A stretch of 64,000 bases of DNA, taken from the NCBI GenBank assembly GCA_028284285.1, contig JANQSA010000032.1:124001-188000 (forward strand). Reading direction: 5' to 3'. Positions 9,439-18,723 of the stretch are shown here, one piece after another. The notes under the pieces are model-generated. The model was not told where the DNA came from. It was given only the letters and a program-made list of their open reading frames with translations, and made no database searches. Each line of letters starts with the position of its first letter. The first letter of the stretch is position 1. Source of the DNA: Croceivirga sp. (GTDB taxonomy: Bacteria; Bacteroidota; Bacteroidia; Flavobacteriales; Flavobacteriaceae). The position numbers and the translations under genes are program-made.

Positions 9439-10050
9439 ATAGTTCTGAGGGGACTGGTATTCGAACCAAACGAAGAAAATCCAATGATAGGTTGGAGAAG
9501 CGCTTCAAGATATTATTCAGACGCATTTAGGGAAGCTTTTGTTTTAGAATGCAAAGCATTGAACAAAGTGAGAGATGAATTTGGCCTTGAGAACATTACA
9601 GTTATGATTCCTTTTTGCAGAACACCTCAGGAATTGGAGAAAGTCTTGAAAATAATGAGCCAAAACGGATTGAAGAGGGGAGATCGGGGTCTTGAAATAT
9701 ACCTGATGGCTGAATTGCCCTCAAATATTCTTTTGGCGGAACATTTTGCCCCGATGATTGATGGTTTCTCAATAGGTTCAAATGATTTGACACAGTTAAC
9801 GTTGGGGTTGGATAGAGACTCAAGTCTTGTGGCCCATTTGTACGATGAACGAAATGAAGCTGTGAAGATCATGATTAAAGATTTGCTGGGAACAGCAAAG
9901 AAATTTGGCACCAAGGTCGGTATTTGTGGTCAGGGACCTTCCGACTTTCCCGACTTTTCAGAATTCTTGGTTAATGAGGGGATTGATACCATTTCCGTAA
10001 CCCCTGATTCCATGCTAAAGACATTGAAGGTAATTAGTGAGGTCGAATAG
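9439..10050 (+). pseudogene. ppsA: 3' remnant of phosphoenolpyruvate synthase / PEP-utilising enzyme
   Basis: The frame is open from 9439 (just after an in-frame TAG) to the stop at 10050. Codons before the ATG at 9484 already match the family (LVFEPNEENPMIGWR), so the true gene extended further 5' and the ATG is internal. The fragment covers the PEP-binding TIM barrel: the NPMIGWRSASRYY motif, VMIPFCRT, DGFSIGSNDLTQLTLGLDRDS, and the ICGQGPSDFPDF active-site segment. Full PpsA is about 800 residues and its N-terminal ATP-binding and swivelling His domains are missing, so this piece (about 200 residues) cannot be a working synthase. No frameshift is visible within the remnant, suggesting the truncation is fairly recent. 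It flanks the gene-poor zone before the sulfatase operon. Confidence 0.85.
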
Positions 10051-10124
10051 TTGAGAAACTGAAAAATACGTTTCCGGCATTTAAGATAGTTCTACTTTAA
10101 CAAGATTTGTTAATAGCGGGAATC

Positions 10125-10274
10125 CTAAATTCCAACAGGGCACACGTCCCCTTTCTTGATCGTGAAATCCAGGACGGTTCTAAAACCCAAATGCTCGGCT
10201 CCGGAATACATTTGTAGACATTCTTGAACAATCCCCTGCACAATGGTTTTCACTGTACAAAAAGGAACCTCTTG
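10125..10274 (-). pseudogene. Short protein-coding remnant, family not recognised
   Basis: A 49-codon minus-strand frame between two stops (TAA at 10275-10277 and TAG at 10125-10127), without a start codon. It reads like true protein: QEVPFCTVKTIVQGIVQ, then YSGAEHLGFRTVLDF and a charged KKGDVCPVGI end. The AEHLGFRTVLDF piece recalls the last strand of GNAT acetyltransferases (xxLGFRxVxxF), but this is weak. It converges with the ppsA remnant, so it may be the end of another gene lost in the same rearrangement. The rest of 10051-10535 shows nothing I can assign. Confidence 0.35.
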
Positions 10275-10535
10275 TTATTACTTTTTCCTTAGCAAAAGAG
10301 TTATTTGGGTTAAAGGTTTTTTGTGCACCTCTGGGGTTTAGGATCAACTCAATTTTGGCCAATTGGGTTTACAAGAAGTCCTAATGATTTTTGCGGGCAA
10401 AAAAAAGCGCACTTTCAGAAAAGAAAGTACAAGTACAGGAGCATCCTAGTCGCTAAATTTGAGGGGTATTGTGTTTTGAATTTTTGCGGCCTTTGCTATT
10501 TGCTGGCAGCATATTAGACCAACTTTAATTCCGCT

Positions 10536-12074
10536 ATGATCCACGACAGTCTATCCACTATTTTATTTTTTGCTCTTTTGGTGGGCTGTGCCCCAAAAGA
10601 AAAGAAAGGGAACGATTTGCCAAAAAAACCGAACATTGTCCTTTTTCTGGTCGATGACATGGGTTGGCAGGACACCTCGGTTCCTTTTTGGAATAAAAAA
10701 ACACCTTTTAACCAAAGGTACCAAACTCCCAATATGGAACGATTGGCCCGGGAGGGCATGAAGTTCACCCAGGCCTACGCCACCCCGGTTTGTTCCCCCA
10801 CCAGGGTGAGCCTAATGACGGGGATGAACGCCGCTCGCCATCGGGTTACCAACTGGACATTGCACAAGGATGCGTTGCAACCTATGGAAGTAAAGCATAA
10901 AGATCTTTCTTTTCCCAGATGGAATGTCAACGGTCTATGTCCCAATTTGGGATTGCCATATTCGGTACACGCCGATGCATTACCTAAACTGCTCAAGCAA
11001 GCGGGTTACGCCACTGTTCATGTAGGCAAGGGACATTTTGGTGCCATCGGAACGCCTGCGGAGGATCCTTTGGCCATTGGTTTTGATGTCAATATTGCCG
11101 GACACGCGGCAGGAGCACCTGAAAGCTATTTGGGCAAGGAAAATTTTGGCAATTCTGAAACTTCCAAAGATTCTCCATGGCCTGTTCCCGGTTTGGAAAA
11201 ATACCACGGAATGGATATATTTTTGACCGAAGCACTTACCCGTGAAGCCAAGTCGAGCCTAGAGCCAATTGTAGATGGAGAGACCCCTTTTTTCCTTTAT
11301 ATGTCGCATTACGCTGTGCACACTCCTATCATGGGTGATGATCGATACCTAAAAAAATATCTGGAGGCCGGGTTGGATTCCACAGAAGCCAAATATGCCA
11401 CCTTGGTTGAGGGTATGGATAAAAGTCTTGGCGATATCATGGACTATTTGGAAGAGAAACAACTAAGCGAAAATACCATTATACTGTTCATGTCTGACAA
11501 TGGCGGACTAAGCGTTCATGGTCGGGGAGGCGAACCCAACACCCATAACCTGCCATTGGCCAGTGGTAAGGGATCCATTTATGAGGGCGGAATCCGGGAA
11601 CCCATGATCGTAAAATGGCCCGGGGTGGTACAACCGGGATCGACCAACGACAATCCTTTGATCATCGAGGATTTTTATCCCAGTATTTTGGAAATGGCAG
11701 GAATCAAAGACTTCAATGTTGTGCAAACCATTGATGGAAAAAGCTTTGTACCCCTTCTCATCAACGACGGCCCGGATCAAAGGAAAACAAGACCCCTCTT
11801 TTGGCATTATCCCAACGAATGGGGCCCCAATGGCCCTGGCATAGGGGCATTCAGTGCGGTGAGGCTGGGCGATTGGAAACTCATCTATTACCACCTTGAC
11901 GAAAGTTATGAACTGTTCAATATTGTACAAGATATTGGCGAAGCCCATAATTTGGCCGAAACGGAAACAGAAAAGGTAAACGAGTTGGCCAAGGTACTGC
12001 GTACTTTTTTAATAGCGGCCGATGCGCAGTTCCCATCCCACAAATCCACCGGGGAACCGGTGGCATACCCATGA
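10536..12074 (+). CDS. S1-type sulfatase, lipoprotein
   Basis: 512 residues. The N-terminus is a lipoprotein signal (FFALLVGC, Cys 18). The alkaline-phosphatase-fold sulfatase domain starts at KPNIVLFLVDDMGW, whose Asp40-Asp41 bind the metal. The active-site signature is CSPTR (86-90), where Cys86 is converted to formylglycine. Later metal and substrate motifs include VGKGHFG, SHYAVHTP and FMSDNGG, then a C-terminal subdomain ending in the YELFN..D..E.HNLA pattern. It should remove sulfate from an extracellular or periplasmic sugar. It begins the plus-strand run of sulfatases, lyase and glycosidases up to 23128. No sulfatase-maturing enzyme is in the window, so activation depends on one elsewhere. 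Sub-family and position specificity cannot be fixed from sequence reading alone. Confidence 0.92.
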   Translation: MIHDSLSTILFFALLVGCAPKEKKGNDLPKKPNIVLFLVDDMGWQDTSVPFWNKKTPFNQRYQTPNMERLAREGMKFTQAYATPVCSPTRVSLMTGMNAARHRVTNWTLHKDALQPMEVKHKDLSFPRWNVNGLCPNLGLPYSVHADALPKLLKQAGYATVHVGKGHFGAIGTPAEDPLAIGFDVNIAGHAAGAPESYLGKENFGNSETSKDSPWPVPGLEKYHGMDIFLTEALTREAKSSLEPIVDGETPFFLYMSHYAVHTPIMGDDRYLKKYLEAGLDSTEAKYATLVEGMDKSLGDIMDYLEEKQLSENTIILFMSDNGGLSVHGRGGEPNTHNLPLASGKGSIYEGGIREPMIVKWPGVVQPGSTNDNPLIIEDFYPSILEMAGIKDFNVVQTIDGKSFVPLLINDGPDQRKTRPLFWHYPNEWGPNGPGIGAFSAVRLGDWKLIYYHLDESYELFNIVQDIGEAHNLAETETEKVNELAKVLRTFLIAADAQFPSHKSTGEPVAYP

Positions 12075-12129
12075 TAATCTGCAGGGAAAACGATATGTTT
12101 TATTTCAACTGACCAAACAACTTCATAGT

Positions 12130-13827
12130 ATGAAACAAATGGAAAAAGTGTACCACACTGATAGTGGCAATGTAAAAGTGAAAAGGCCTTGCCTGAAAAA
12201 AGAGTTAGCTGTATGGTCCCTTTTGCATTCGCTTTTGGCCCTACTTTTCCTTTCTTGCTCGGAAACGACTTATGAAACCAATTGGACGATGATTCCGTGG
12301 CCCAATGAAGCTGTCTGGGAAAATGACCGTTTCTTTTCCGAAAACATAGTTAAGTTACAAATGAACGATGAAGGTCTACAGGAAATAGCCGATTTTTTTG
12401 TTCAGGAAGTGGCTCCGTACATAAAAGTTGATCAAGCTTCCCCGAAATCGGATAAAGGAACATTGGTACTTGATTTGGATTCCAGTTCCGATCTTTCAGA
12501 TGAAGGGTATATATTGGATATTACAACTGATGGTATTTCAGTAAGGGCGCCAACAACTAACGGGATTTTTTATGGCTTGAAAACACTGAAGCAACTTATA
12601 TGGGCCAATCACAAAGACAATAGCCCATGGGCACTTCCCGTGGGTACCATAACTGATGTACCCCGATTTGCCTGGCGGGGAGTAATGCTGGACGAATCTC
12701 GGCACTTTTTCGGCCTGGAAAAGGTGAAGCAATTGCTGGATCTTATGGCCGAGCATAAACTGAACAAATTCCATTGGCATTTGACCGATGAGCCCGCCTG
12801 GCGCATTGAGATCAAGGCCTATCCCAAACTTACCCAAATTGGATCCATTGGGGATTGGAGCAACAGCAGCGACGAAGCCAGGTTTTATACGCAGGATCAG
12901 ATTCGTGAGGTGGTCAGTTATGCCGCCGAACGTCAGATTGAAGTGATTCCTGAAATTGACATGCCCGGGCATGCCTCAGCAGCAAATCGTGCTTATCCCG
13001 AGTTTTCAGGTGGGGGAAATACGAAACATCCCGAGTTTACCTTTAATCCGGGCAAGGAAGGCACCTATACTTATTTGACCAACATCTTAAAAGAAATCGC
13101 TGTACTGTTCCCTTCGGAATACATTCACATTGGTGGCGATGAAGTGCATTTTGCCAATGAGCAATGGCTCAAGGACCCTTCGGTATTATCCCTTATGAAA
13201 CGTGAAGGATTAAAGGGCTTAAAGGAAGTGGAATACTATTTTTTAAATCGAATAGCAGATTCCCTTACGGCCATGGGGAAAAAAGTGGGCGGTTGGGACG
13301 AAATTACCGGTTCAGGTTTGAACAAGGATACCTCCTTGGTTTTTTGGTGGCGGCATGACAAACCCGACATATTGACCCAGGTATTGCAAAACGGTTTTCA
13401 AACCGTATTGTGCCCAAGAATTCCGCTGTACCTCGATTTTGTACAGGATAGCACCCACCAATATGGTCGAAAATGGACGGGCAACTTCGGGGATGTTTCC
13501 CAGGGCTATCACTTTCCGGATGCTTCTGGGCTCGCCCTTGGTGAAAATGACCCAATTAAAGGGATACAGGCATGCGTATGGACGGAAAGGATTGCCAATG
13601 AAGCCCGATTGGACTTTATGATGTGGCCAAGGTTAACAGCCATATCAGAAGCGGCCTGGACCAAACCAGCGTCAAAATCCTATGAGGGGTTTTTACAGCG
13701 ATTAGAACATTTTTTACCCTTTTATGAAGACAGGAACATTGGTTATTTTAACCTGTTCGACCCCGCTAGCACCCCCGAACCCAAAGGGAACGACGGGCCC
13801 AATTGGCAAGAAAACCACAGGCAATAG
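12130..13827 (+). CDS. GH20 beta-N-acetylhexosaminidase, lipoprotein
   Basis: I chose ATG 12130 (565 residues) because an upstream in-frame ATG at 12022 lies inside the preceding sulfatase gene. A hydrophobic stretch ending LLALLFLSC gives a lipobox after an unusually long charged N-region. The N-terminal GH20b domain covers about 55-170. The catalytic TIM barrel starts at FAWRGVMLDESRHFF and includes KFHWHLTDEPAWR, IPEIDMPGHA and the catalytic pair Asp337-Glu338 in HIGGDEVHF, followed by conserved tryptophans (GGWDE, FWWRH, VWTE). Family members remove terminal beta-GlcNAc/GalNAc by substrate-assisted catalysis. Presence next to sulfatases, a lyase and GH88 suggests a hexosamine-containing sulfated polymer. 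Some GH20 members accept sulfated residues; this one cannot be judged. Confidence 0.92.
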   Translation: MKQMEKVYHTDSGNVKVKRPCLKKELAVWSLLHSLLALLFLSCSETTYETNWTMIPWPNEAVWENDRFFSENIVKLQMNDEGLQEIADFFVQEVAPYIKVDQASPKSDKGTLVLDLDSSSDLSDEGYILDITTDGISVRAPTTNGIFYGLKTLKQLIWANHKDNSPWALPVGTITDVPRFAWRGVMLDESRHFFGLEKVKQLLDLMAEHKLNKFHWHLTDEPAWRIEIKAYPKLTQIGSIGDWSNSSDEARFYTQDQIREVVSYAAERQIEVIPEIDMPGHASAANRAYPEFSGGGNTKHPEFTFNPGKEGTYTYLTNILKEIAVLFPSEYIHIGGDEVHFANEQWLKDPSVLSLMKREGLKGLKEVEYYFLNRIADSLTAMGKKVGGWDEITGSGLNKDTSLVFWWRHDKPDILTQVLQNGFQTVLCPRIPLYLDFVQDSTHQYGRKWTGNFGDVSQGYHFPDASGLALGENDPIKGIQACVWTERIANEARLDFMMWPRLTAISEAAWTKPASKSYEGFLQRLEHFLPFYEDRNIGYFNLFDPASTPEPKGNDGPNWQENHRQ

Positions 13828-13878
13828 ATTAAGAAAGACCAACACTGCATTGTACAACTTTAAACAGACCAAAATACC

Positions 13879-14931
13879 ATGATGAAACATATACGACTGA
13901 TAGTTGCCCTTGGAACCATACTTTTTTTCGCGTGCACCCAAAAAAAAGGTGATGATTTGAATTTAAGCGAAAGGATTCCCATACTGACGGAGGATAATTT
14001 TATCAGAACCGAAGGCTATTACAACTGGGGGGGCTCCATATACAAGGATCCCGAAGGAGTGTACCACTTGTTTTACTCCCGTTGGAAAAAAGAACATCGC
14101 TTTTATGGTTGGCTTACCCATTCCGAAATCGCCCACGCCACTTCCAACAGTCCGAATGGCCCTTGGAAATACCTGCGCACCGAGCTTAAAAGCCACGGAA
14201 AGGGGCATTGGGACGCCATAACGGCCCACAACCCAAAAATCAAATACTTTGATGGAAAATTCTACCTCTACTATATTGCCACCAATTTTGGCGATAAGGA
14301 GTATACCGAAGAAGAGCTGTACGAAACCTCACAAGTAGGTTATAGCCATCCCAACTGGAATATTTTGCGACCCAACCAACGTACGGGTGTGGCAGTGTCC
14401 AATTCCATCAATGGGCCCTGGGAACGGGTGGGACAGCCATTGATAGAGCCCTCGGGACCCATCACCACCCTTACCGTAAACCCGGCCATAACCAGGGACA
14501 AGCAAGGGAAGTACCATTTGGTGGTAAAGGGAGACAAACCCAATGAAACCCGGTTCATACGCAATCAAGCGATAGCGGTTTCGGATTCCCCAATTGGACC
14601 TTTTCAAATGCTGGAAAAACCAGTGATAGATTATATGGATACCGAGGACATGTCCATTTGGTATGACAACATCAGGGAACGGTTGTATGGGGTGTTCCAT
14701 GCGCATTCCTATATTGGGCTGGTCACTTCACCGGATGGTGTTCATTGGGAAAAAGCCCAGAATGATACCATTACCACCAAAAATCTTAAAATGGAAGACG
14801 GTAGTATATTCAAGCCTGATCGCATGGAACGGCCCTTTGTACACATAGAAAATGACATACCCGAGGTGCTTGTAGTGTCCACCAAGGTAAAGGATGATTC
14901 TTATACGCTCTGTATTCCTTTGAAAAACTGA
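13879..14931 (+). CDS. Five-bladed beta-propeller glycosidase-like lipoprotein (GH43/GH117-like)
   Basis: 350 residues with a lipoprotein signal (GTILFFAC). The rest is a run of propeller blades with repeated strand patterns: GGSIYKDPEGVYHLFYSRW, WDAITAHNPKIKYFDGKFYLYYI, NPAITRDKQGKYHLVVKG, TEDMSIWYDNIRERLYGVFH. This spacing and the acidic residue at the start of blades is typical of GH43/GH62/GH32/GH117-like clans, where the catalytic acids sit at the propeller centre. I cannot place it in one family. It is 51 bp downstream of GH20, probably in the same operon. In algal-glycan PULs such proteins often act on terminal anhydro-sugars or deoxy-sugars; here that is only inference. Confidence 0.7.
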   Translation: MMKHIRLIVALGTILFFACTQKKGDDLNLSERIPILTEDNFIRTEGYYNWGGSIYKDPEGVYHLFYSRWKKEHRFYGWLTHSEIAHATSNSPNGPWKYLRTELKSHGKGHWDAITAHNPKIKYFDGKFYLYYIATNFGDKEYTEEELYETSQVGYSHPNWNILRPNQRTGVAVSNSINGPWERVGQPLIEPSGPITTLTVNPAITRDKQGKYHLVVKGDKPNETRFIRNQAIAVSDSPIGPFQMLEKPVIDYMDTEDMSIWYDNIRERLYGVFHAHSYIGLVTSPDGVHWEKAQNDTITTKNLKMEDGSIFKPDRMERPFVHIENDIPEVLVVSTKVKDDSYTLCIPLKN

Positions 14932-15188
14932 TTATAAGCTAAAACTAAAAAACAATTGTTGGCCGATATCCATAAAATTATGCGCTCCAATTGCGCTTAA
15001 TTCAGCAACAAGGCTTTTTGTGCCTTTCTTTTGCACACGTCAATTTCAATCTAGGATTACAAGAGCAAAATGAGTTATTGGTAAGAGGGCAGAGTTATTA
15101 GGACACAAAAAGAAGGTAACGTTTTTATGGGTTAGGACATTAAAGTTTACATCGGTTATATAACATAGATGACTTTTATCATTTAGAT

Positions 15189-16685
15189 ATGAATAAAAAA
15201 TCCATGCCGAGAAGGACTTTCATCAAAAGTTCCGCCATGTTGGGAGCGGCATCTTTTTTGGGTACCGGTTGCATAGATAGTTCAAGTTCTAAAGCAAAGG
15301 ACACAGGCAATGGGAAACAGAAAGGACCGAATATGGTTTTTGTGTTCCCGGATCAGATGCGTAGGCATGCCATGGGCTTTATGAAACAAGACCCCGTAAT
15401 TACCCCTGTACTGGATAATTTTGCAAAGGAGAGCATTGTATTTACGCACGCCACCAGCACGCATCCCTTGTGCAGTCCGTATAGAGGTTCTTTGTTCACC
15501 GGACTTTATCCCAATCAATCCGGGTTGGCCACCAACTGTCATTCCACACGTAAAAATGTTTATCTAAGGCGGGAGACCACCACCTTGACCGATATATTGG
15601 CTAAAAACGGCTATGATATTGGTTATATCGGTAAATGGCACCTCAAAACACCTGAAGAAGGGAAAGGATACGCCGGCCCCTGGATTCCTAAAGAGGATAG
15701 GCACGGAATCAACTTTTGGTATAGTTGGTCAGATAAACATCAAAACAACTTTGCCCCCAGTTATTGGAAAAATGATGCTCCGGAACATGAACTGATAGTC
15801 CCCGGTAGAATCTGGTCTGCCATACATGAAACCGATGTGGCCGTTGATTACATTCATAACTCGAACGATGAATTTAGGGATGAAAACAATCCCTTTGTAT
15901 TGTTTGTTTCCTGGAATCCGCCACATGATCCCTACTCCAAGGATGATGTTCCAGAAAAATACTATGATCAATATGGTGCGGCAACCAGTAAGGAGCTTTT
16001 GAACCGGGACAATGTCATCTTTTCAAAAAAAACCGAAACGGCCGCCAAACATGCTCGAGGATATTTTGCTTCAGTGACCGGAATTGACGATCAGTTCGGA
16101 CGTATCTTACAGGCCTTGAAAGCCACAGGGCTTGAAGAAGATACTTTGGTTGTTTTTACCTCAGATCATGGAGAGATGCTTGGAAGCCATGGATTAATGA
16201 CCAAAAATCAGTTTTATGAGGAATCTTTTGGCATACCCATGTTAATGCGTTGGAAAGGAAAACTTGAAGCCCGCATGGACGATCTGTTGATAGGAACACC
16301 CGATTTGATGCCTACATTGCTTAGTTTGCTAGGGCAAGAAAATGGAATTCCAGATGCCATCCATGGTAAAGACCTGAGCAAGGCCGTATGGAAACAAAAA
16401 GATGCTTATCGCCCTGAAATTGCCCGCTATTACAATGCCTCCAATAATGCCCGGGGATTGAGGACACACGATATGGCCTGCTTTTTTGAACGTAGCAATG
16501 ACAATTCAAACGATTTTTTGTTCAACCTGAAAGAAGATCCCTATCAGATGAACAATCTTGCCAAACAAGTGCCCCGCGTTTTAAAAGAATTTGGTATGGA
16601 GACGCATGATTGGCTGAACACCATAGAGGACGATTTTTCGAATTATAAAGACGAAAGATCGTATCTAAATACAATTCCTGTTTAG
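15189..16685 (+). CDS. S1-type sulfatase with Tat/lipoprotein signal
   Basis: 498 residues. The N-terminus combines a twin-arginine motif (PRRTFIKSSAMLGA) with a lipobox (LGTGC, Cys 28), so it is probably exported folded and lipidated. The sulfatase domain starts at PNMVFVFPDQMRRHAMG, with the usual DD replaced by PDQ (Asp55 kept). The formylglycine motif is CSPYR (95-99). Further signatures are YIGKWHLK, SWNPPHDPY and FTSDHGEMLGSHG. It is more diverged from the other two sulfatases than they are from each other and probably belongs to another S1 subfamily. A 257-bp AT-rich gap before the gene could hold its own promoter. Substrate is unknown; context points to sulfated fucose, hexosamine or uronic acid. 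Confidence 0.92.
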   Translation: MNKKSMPRRTFIKSSAMLGAASFLGTGCIDSSSSKAKDTGNGKQKGPNMVFVFPDQMRRHAMGFMKQDPVITPVLDNFAKESIVFTHATSTHPLCSPYRGSLFTGLYPNQSGLATNCHSTRKNVYLRRETTTLTDILAKNGYDIGYIGKWHLKTPEEGKGYAGPWIPKEDRHGINFWYSWSDKHQNNFAPSYWKNDAPEHELIVPGRIWSAIHETDVAVDYIHNSNDEFRDENNPFVLFVSWNPPHDPYSKDDVPEKYYDQYGAATSKELLNRDNVIFSKKTETAAKHARGYFASVTGIDDQFGRILQALKATGLEEDTLVVFTSDHGEMLGSHGLMTKNQFYEESFGIPMLMRWKGKLEARMDDLLIGTPDLMPTLLSLLGQENGIPDAIHGKDLSKAVWKQKDAYRPEIARYYNASNNARGLRTHDMACFFERSNDNSNDFLFNLKEDPYQMNNLAKQVPRVLKEFGMETHDWLNTIEDDFSNYKDERSYLNTIPV

Positions 16686-16744
16686 GGTATGGAAAGCATT
16701 GTAGGTGCACTTATGGGGATGCTTATCTAAAAAACAATGGGACT

Positions 16745-18688
16745 ATGAATCTCGGTTATGTAAAAGTATTGTTGTTAAGTACACTTTTTGCCTTGGCACA
16801 ATCGGTGCATGCCGGCGCAAACAGGGGACTGTTAAAACAATTCTATAAAAACCCCAAACTAGCTGATTGGATCTTGCCCCAAAACAAATGGGTGACCTAT
16901 CCCGATTATGCCGATCGGGAAGCCTGGAATAAATTGCCGAGCGATTTAAGACAGTCGTTTGTTCGGCAAGCTGAAACCTATGCGGATTTTAACTGGCCTT
17001 CAATCCCAGCCACCAGTTATCTCGATTTTGTCAGAACAGGAAATAGAGAAGTGATGCAAGTGCCCCATAGAGCACGTCGGAAAGCTCTTGATGCATTGGT
17101 GTTGGGCGAATTGGCCGAAGGGGAAGGCCGCTTTATCGACCAGATCGTGAACGGAGTGTGGGCGTATTGTGAACAGACCTATTGGGGATTGTCTGCCCAT
17201 TTGACCATGCAAAGAAAAGGCGCAGGCCTGCCCGACCCCGACGAACCTACCATAGACTTGGGGGTCGGGAGTACAGGGGCGTCCCTGGCCTGGACCCATT
17301 ATTTTTTCAAAGAGGAATTCGACAAAATAAATCCGTTGATCAACGAACGGATAAAAAAGGAGATTACCGACAAAATATTGGTGCCTTTTTACACCCGTAG
17401 CGACTTCCAGTGGATGGGCTTTGATACCGAATTTGTGAACAACTGGAACCCTTGGTGCAATTATAACGTACTGAACTGTATTTTGTTGATCGAAGAAGAT
17501 AAGAAAAAACGGATTTCGGGTATTGGAAAAGTGATGCGCTCAGTGGATGAGTTCATCAACTATTACCACGATGACGGCGGCTGTGAAGAAGGGCCTGCTT
17601 ATTGGGGGCACGCCGGAGGAAAGCTGTTCGAACTGTTGGATATACTGTACAAGGCATCCGGTGGAGAAATCAGCTTGTTCCATCATGAACTCATCAAAAA
17701 TATCGGACGCTACATTTACAGAGCGTACATCGCCCATCCGTATTTTATCAATTTCGCGGATGCCAACGCACGCATCCACACTCGTTCGGGCGTGATCTAC
17801 AACTATGGGAAAAGGATCAAGGATATGGACATGATGGCTTTCGGGGCATTTCTCGCCCGTGAATATGGCTGGGATGACTATAAAATACCAGTTGGAAAAA
17901 TAGAGACCACTTTGAACAACGTATTTCTTCTTGATGAAGTACTTGAGTGTGCCCCCAAAGAACCTTTGCTCTCCCATTTTTGGCTGGCCGATACCGAAAT
18001 CATGGGTGCCAGGGACCGGACAGGTTCTACGGACGGTTTCTATTTTGCTGCAAAAGGAGGCTATAATAAAGAAAGTCATAACCACAACGATGCAGGCTCC
18101 TTCATTTTGTATTACAATGGCAAGCCCTGCATTGTGGATGTGGGAGTGGGTACATATACCAAAAAAACCTTTGGCCCCGAACGGTACGATATCTGGACCA
18201 TGCAATCGCAGTACCACAACTTACCCAGAATAAACGGCTGCGACCAGAAAGATGGCAAAGACTTCAAAGCGACTGATTGCCAGTTTTCCGCCAGTTCGAA
18301 AACGGTAAATTTTAGTGCGGAAATCGCCACGGCCTATCCCCCGGAAGCCGGTATCAAGACGTGGAGGCGGTCGTATCGATTAAAAAAGGGCAAATCGTTC
18401 AAAATATCGGATACGTTCCAACTCACAAAAAGCAAGGGGGAAACGTCTATCAATTTTCTTACCGTTTGCCGTGCCGACATCGATACTTCCGGTAAGATAA
18501 AGCTTAGCGGAGCGGATTTTACCCTATGGCTGGAATACGATTCCTCTGCCATGCTGGTATCTAAGGAATCTATTGATATTCAGGATAGTAGATTAAAAAG
18601 GTCTTGGCCCAACGGACTTACCCGACTTGTTTTTTCTTTTAATAAACCAAAATTGTCTGGCGAAAACAACTTTGTCATTTCCCTATAG
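16745..18688 (+). CDS. Heparinase II/III-family polysaccharide lyase (secreted)
   Basis: 647 residues with a signal peptide ending near VHAGA. The first part (about 60-370) is an alpha/alpha toroid with conserved WNPWCNYNVLNCILL and YHDDGGCEEGPAYWGH segments. The second (about 400-640) is a beta-sandwich with the family's HNHNDAGSF motif (about 445-453) and PRINGCDQKDGKDF. This two-domain layout is that of heparinase II/III-type lyases (PL12, PL21 and relatives), which cleave next to uronic acids by beta-elimination and leave an unsaturated end. The next gene, 36 bp on, is GH88, the enzyme that removes such unsaturated uronic acids, giving strong functional support. The exact PL family and polymer cannot be named from reading alone. 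Confidence 0.85.
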   Translation: MNLGYVKVLLLSTLFALAQSVHAGANRGLLKQFYKNPKLADWILPQNKWVTYPDYADREAWNKLPSDLRQSFVRQAETYADFNWPSIPATSYLDFVRTGNREVMQVPHRARRKALDALVLGELAEGEGRFIDQIVNGVWAYCEQTYWGLSAHLTMQRKGAGLPDPDEPTIDLGVGSTGASLAWTHYFFKEEFDKINPLINERIKKEITDKILVPFYTRSDFQWMGFDTEFVNNWNPWCNYNVLNCILLIEEDKKKRISGIGKVMRSVDEFINYYHDDGGCEEGPAYWGHAGGKLFELLDILYKASGGEISLFHHELIKNIGRYIYRAYIAHPYFINFADANARIHTRSGVIYNYGKRIKDMDMMAFGAFLAREYGWDDYKIPVGKIETTLNNVFLLDEVLECAPKEPLLSHFWLADTEIMGARDRTGSTDGFYFAAKGGYNKESHNHNDAGSFILYYNGKPCIVDVGVGTYTKKTFGPERYDIWTMQSQYHNLPRINGCDQKDGKDFKATDCQFSASSKTVNFSAEIATAYPPEAGIKTWRRSYRLKKGKSFKISDTFQLTKSKGETSINFLTVCRADIDTSGKIKLSGADFTLWLEYDSSAMLVSKESIDIQDSRLKRSWPNGLTRLVFSFNKPKLSGENNFVISL

Positions 18689-18723
18689 TCAAATATGAAC
18701 CAAAAAATAAAACACAGAAAATC

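Noticed and set aside
10180-10362. 60-residue minus-strand ORF
   Set aside because: A different frame of the same strand reads more like protein (10125-10274); this ORF has no signal, domain or partner.
17540-18217. 225-residue minus-strand ORF antisense to the heparinase-like lyase
   Set aside because: Shadow of the lyase gene; no start context or family match.
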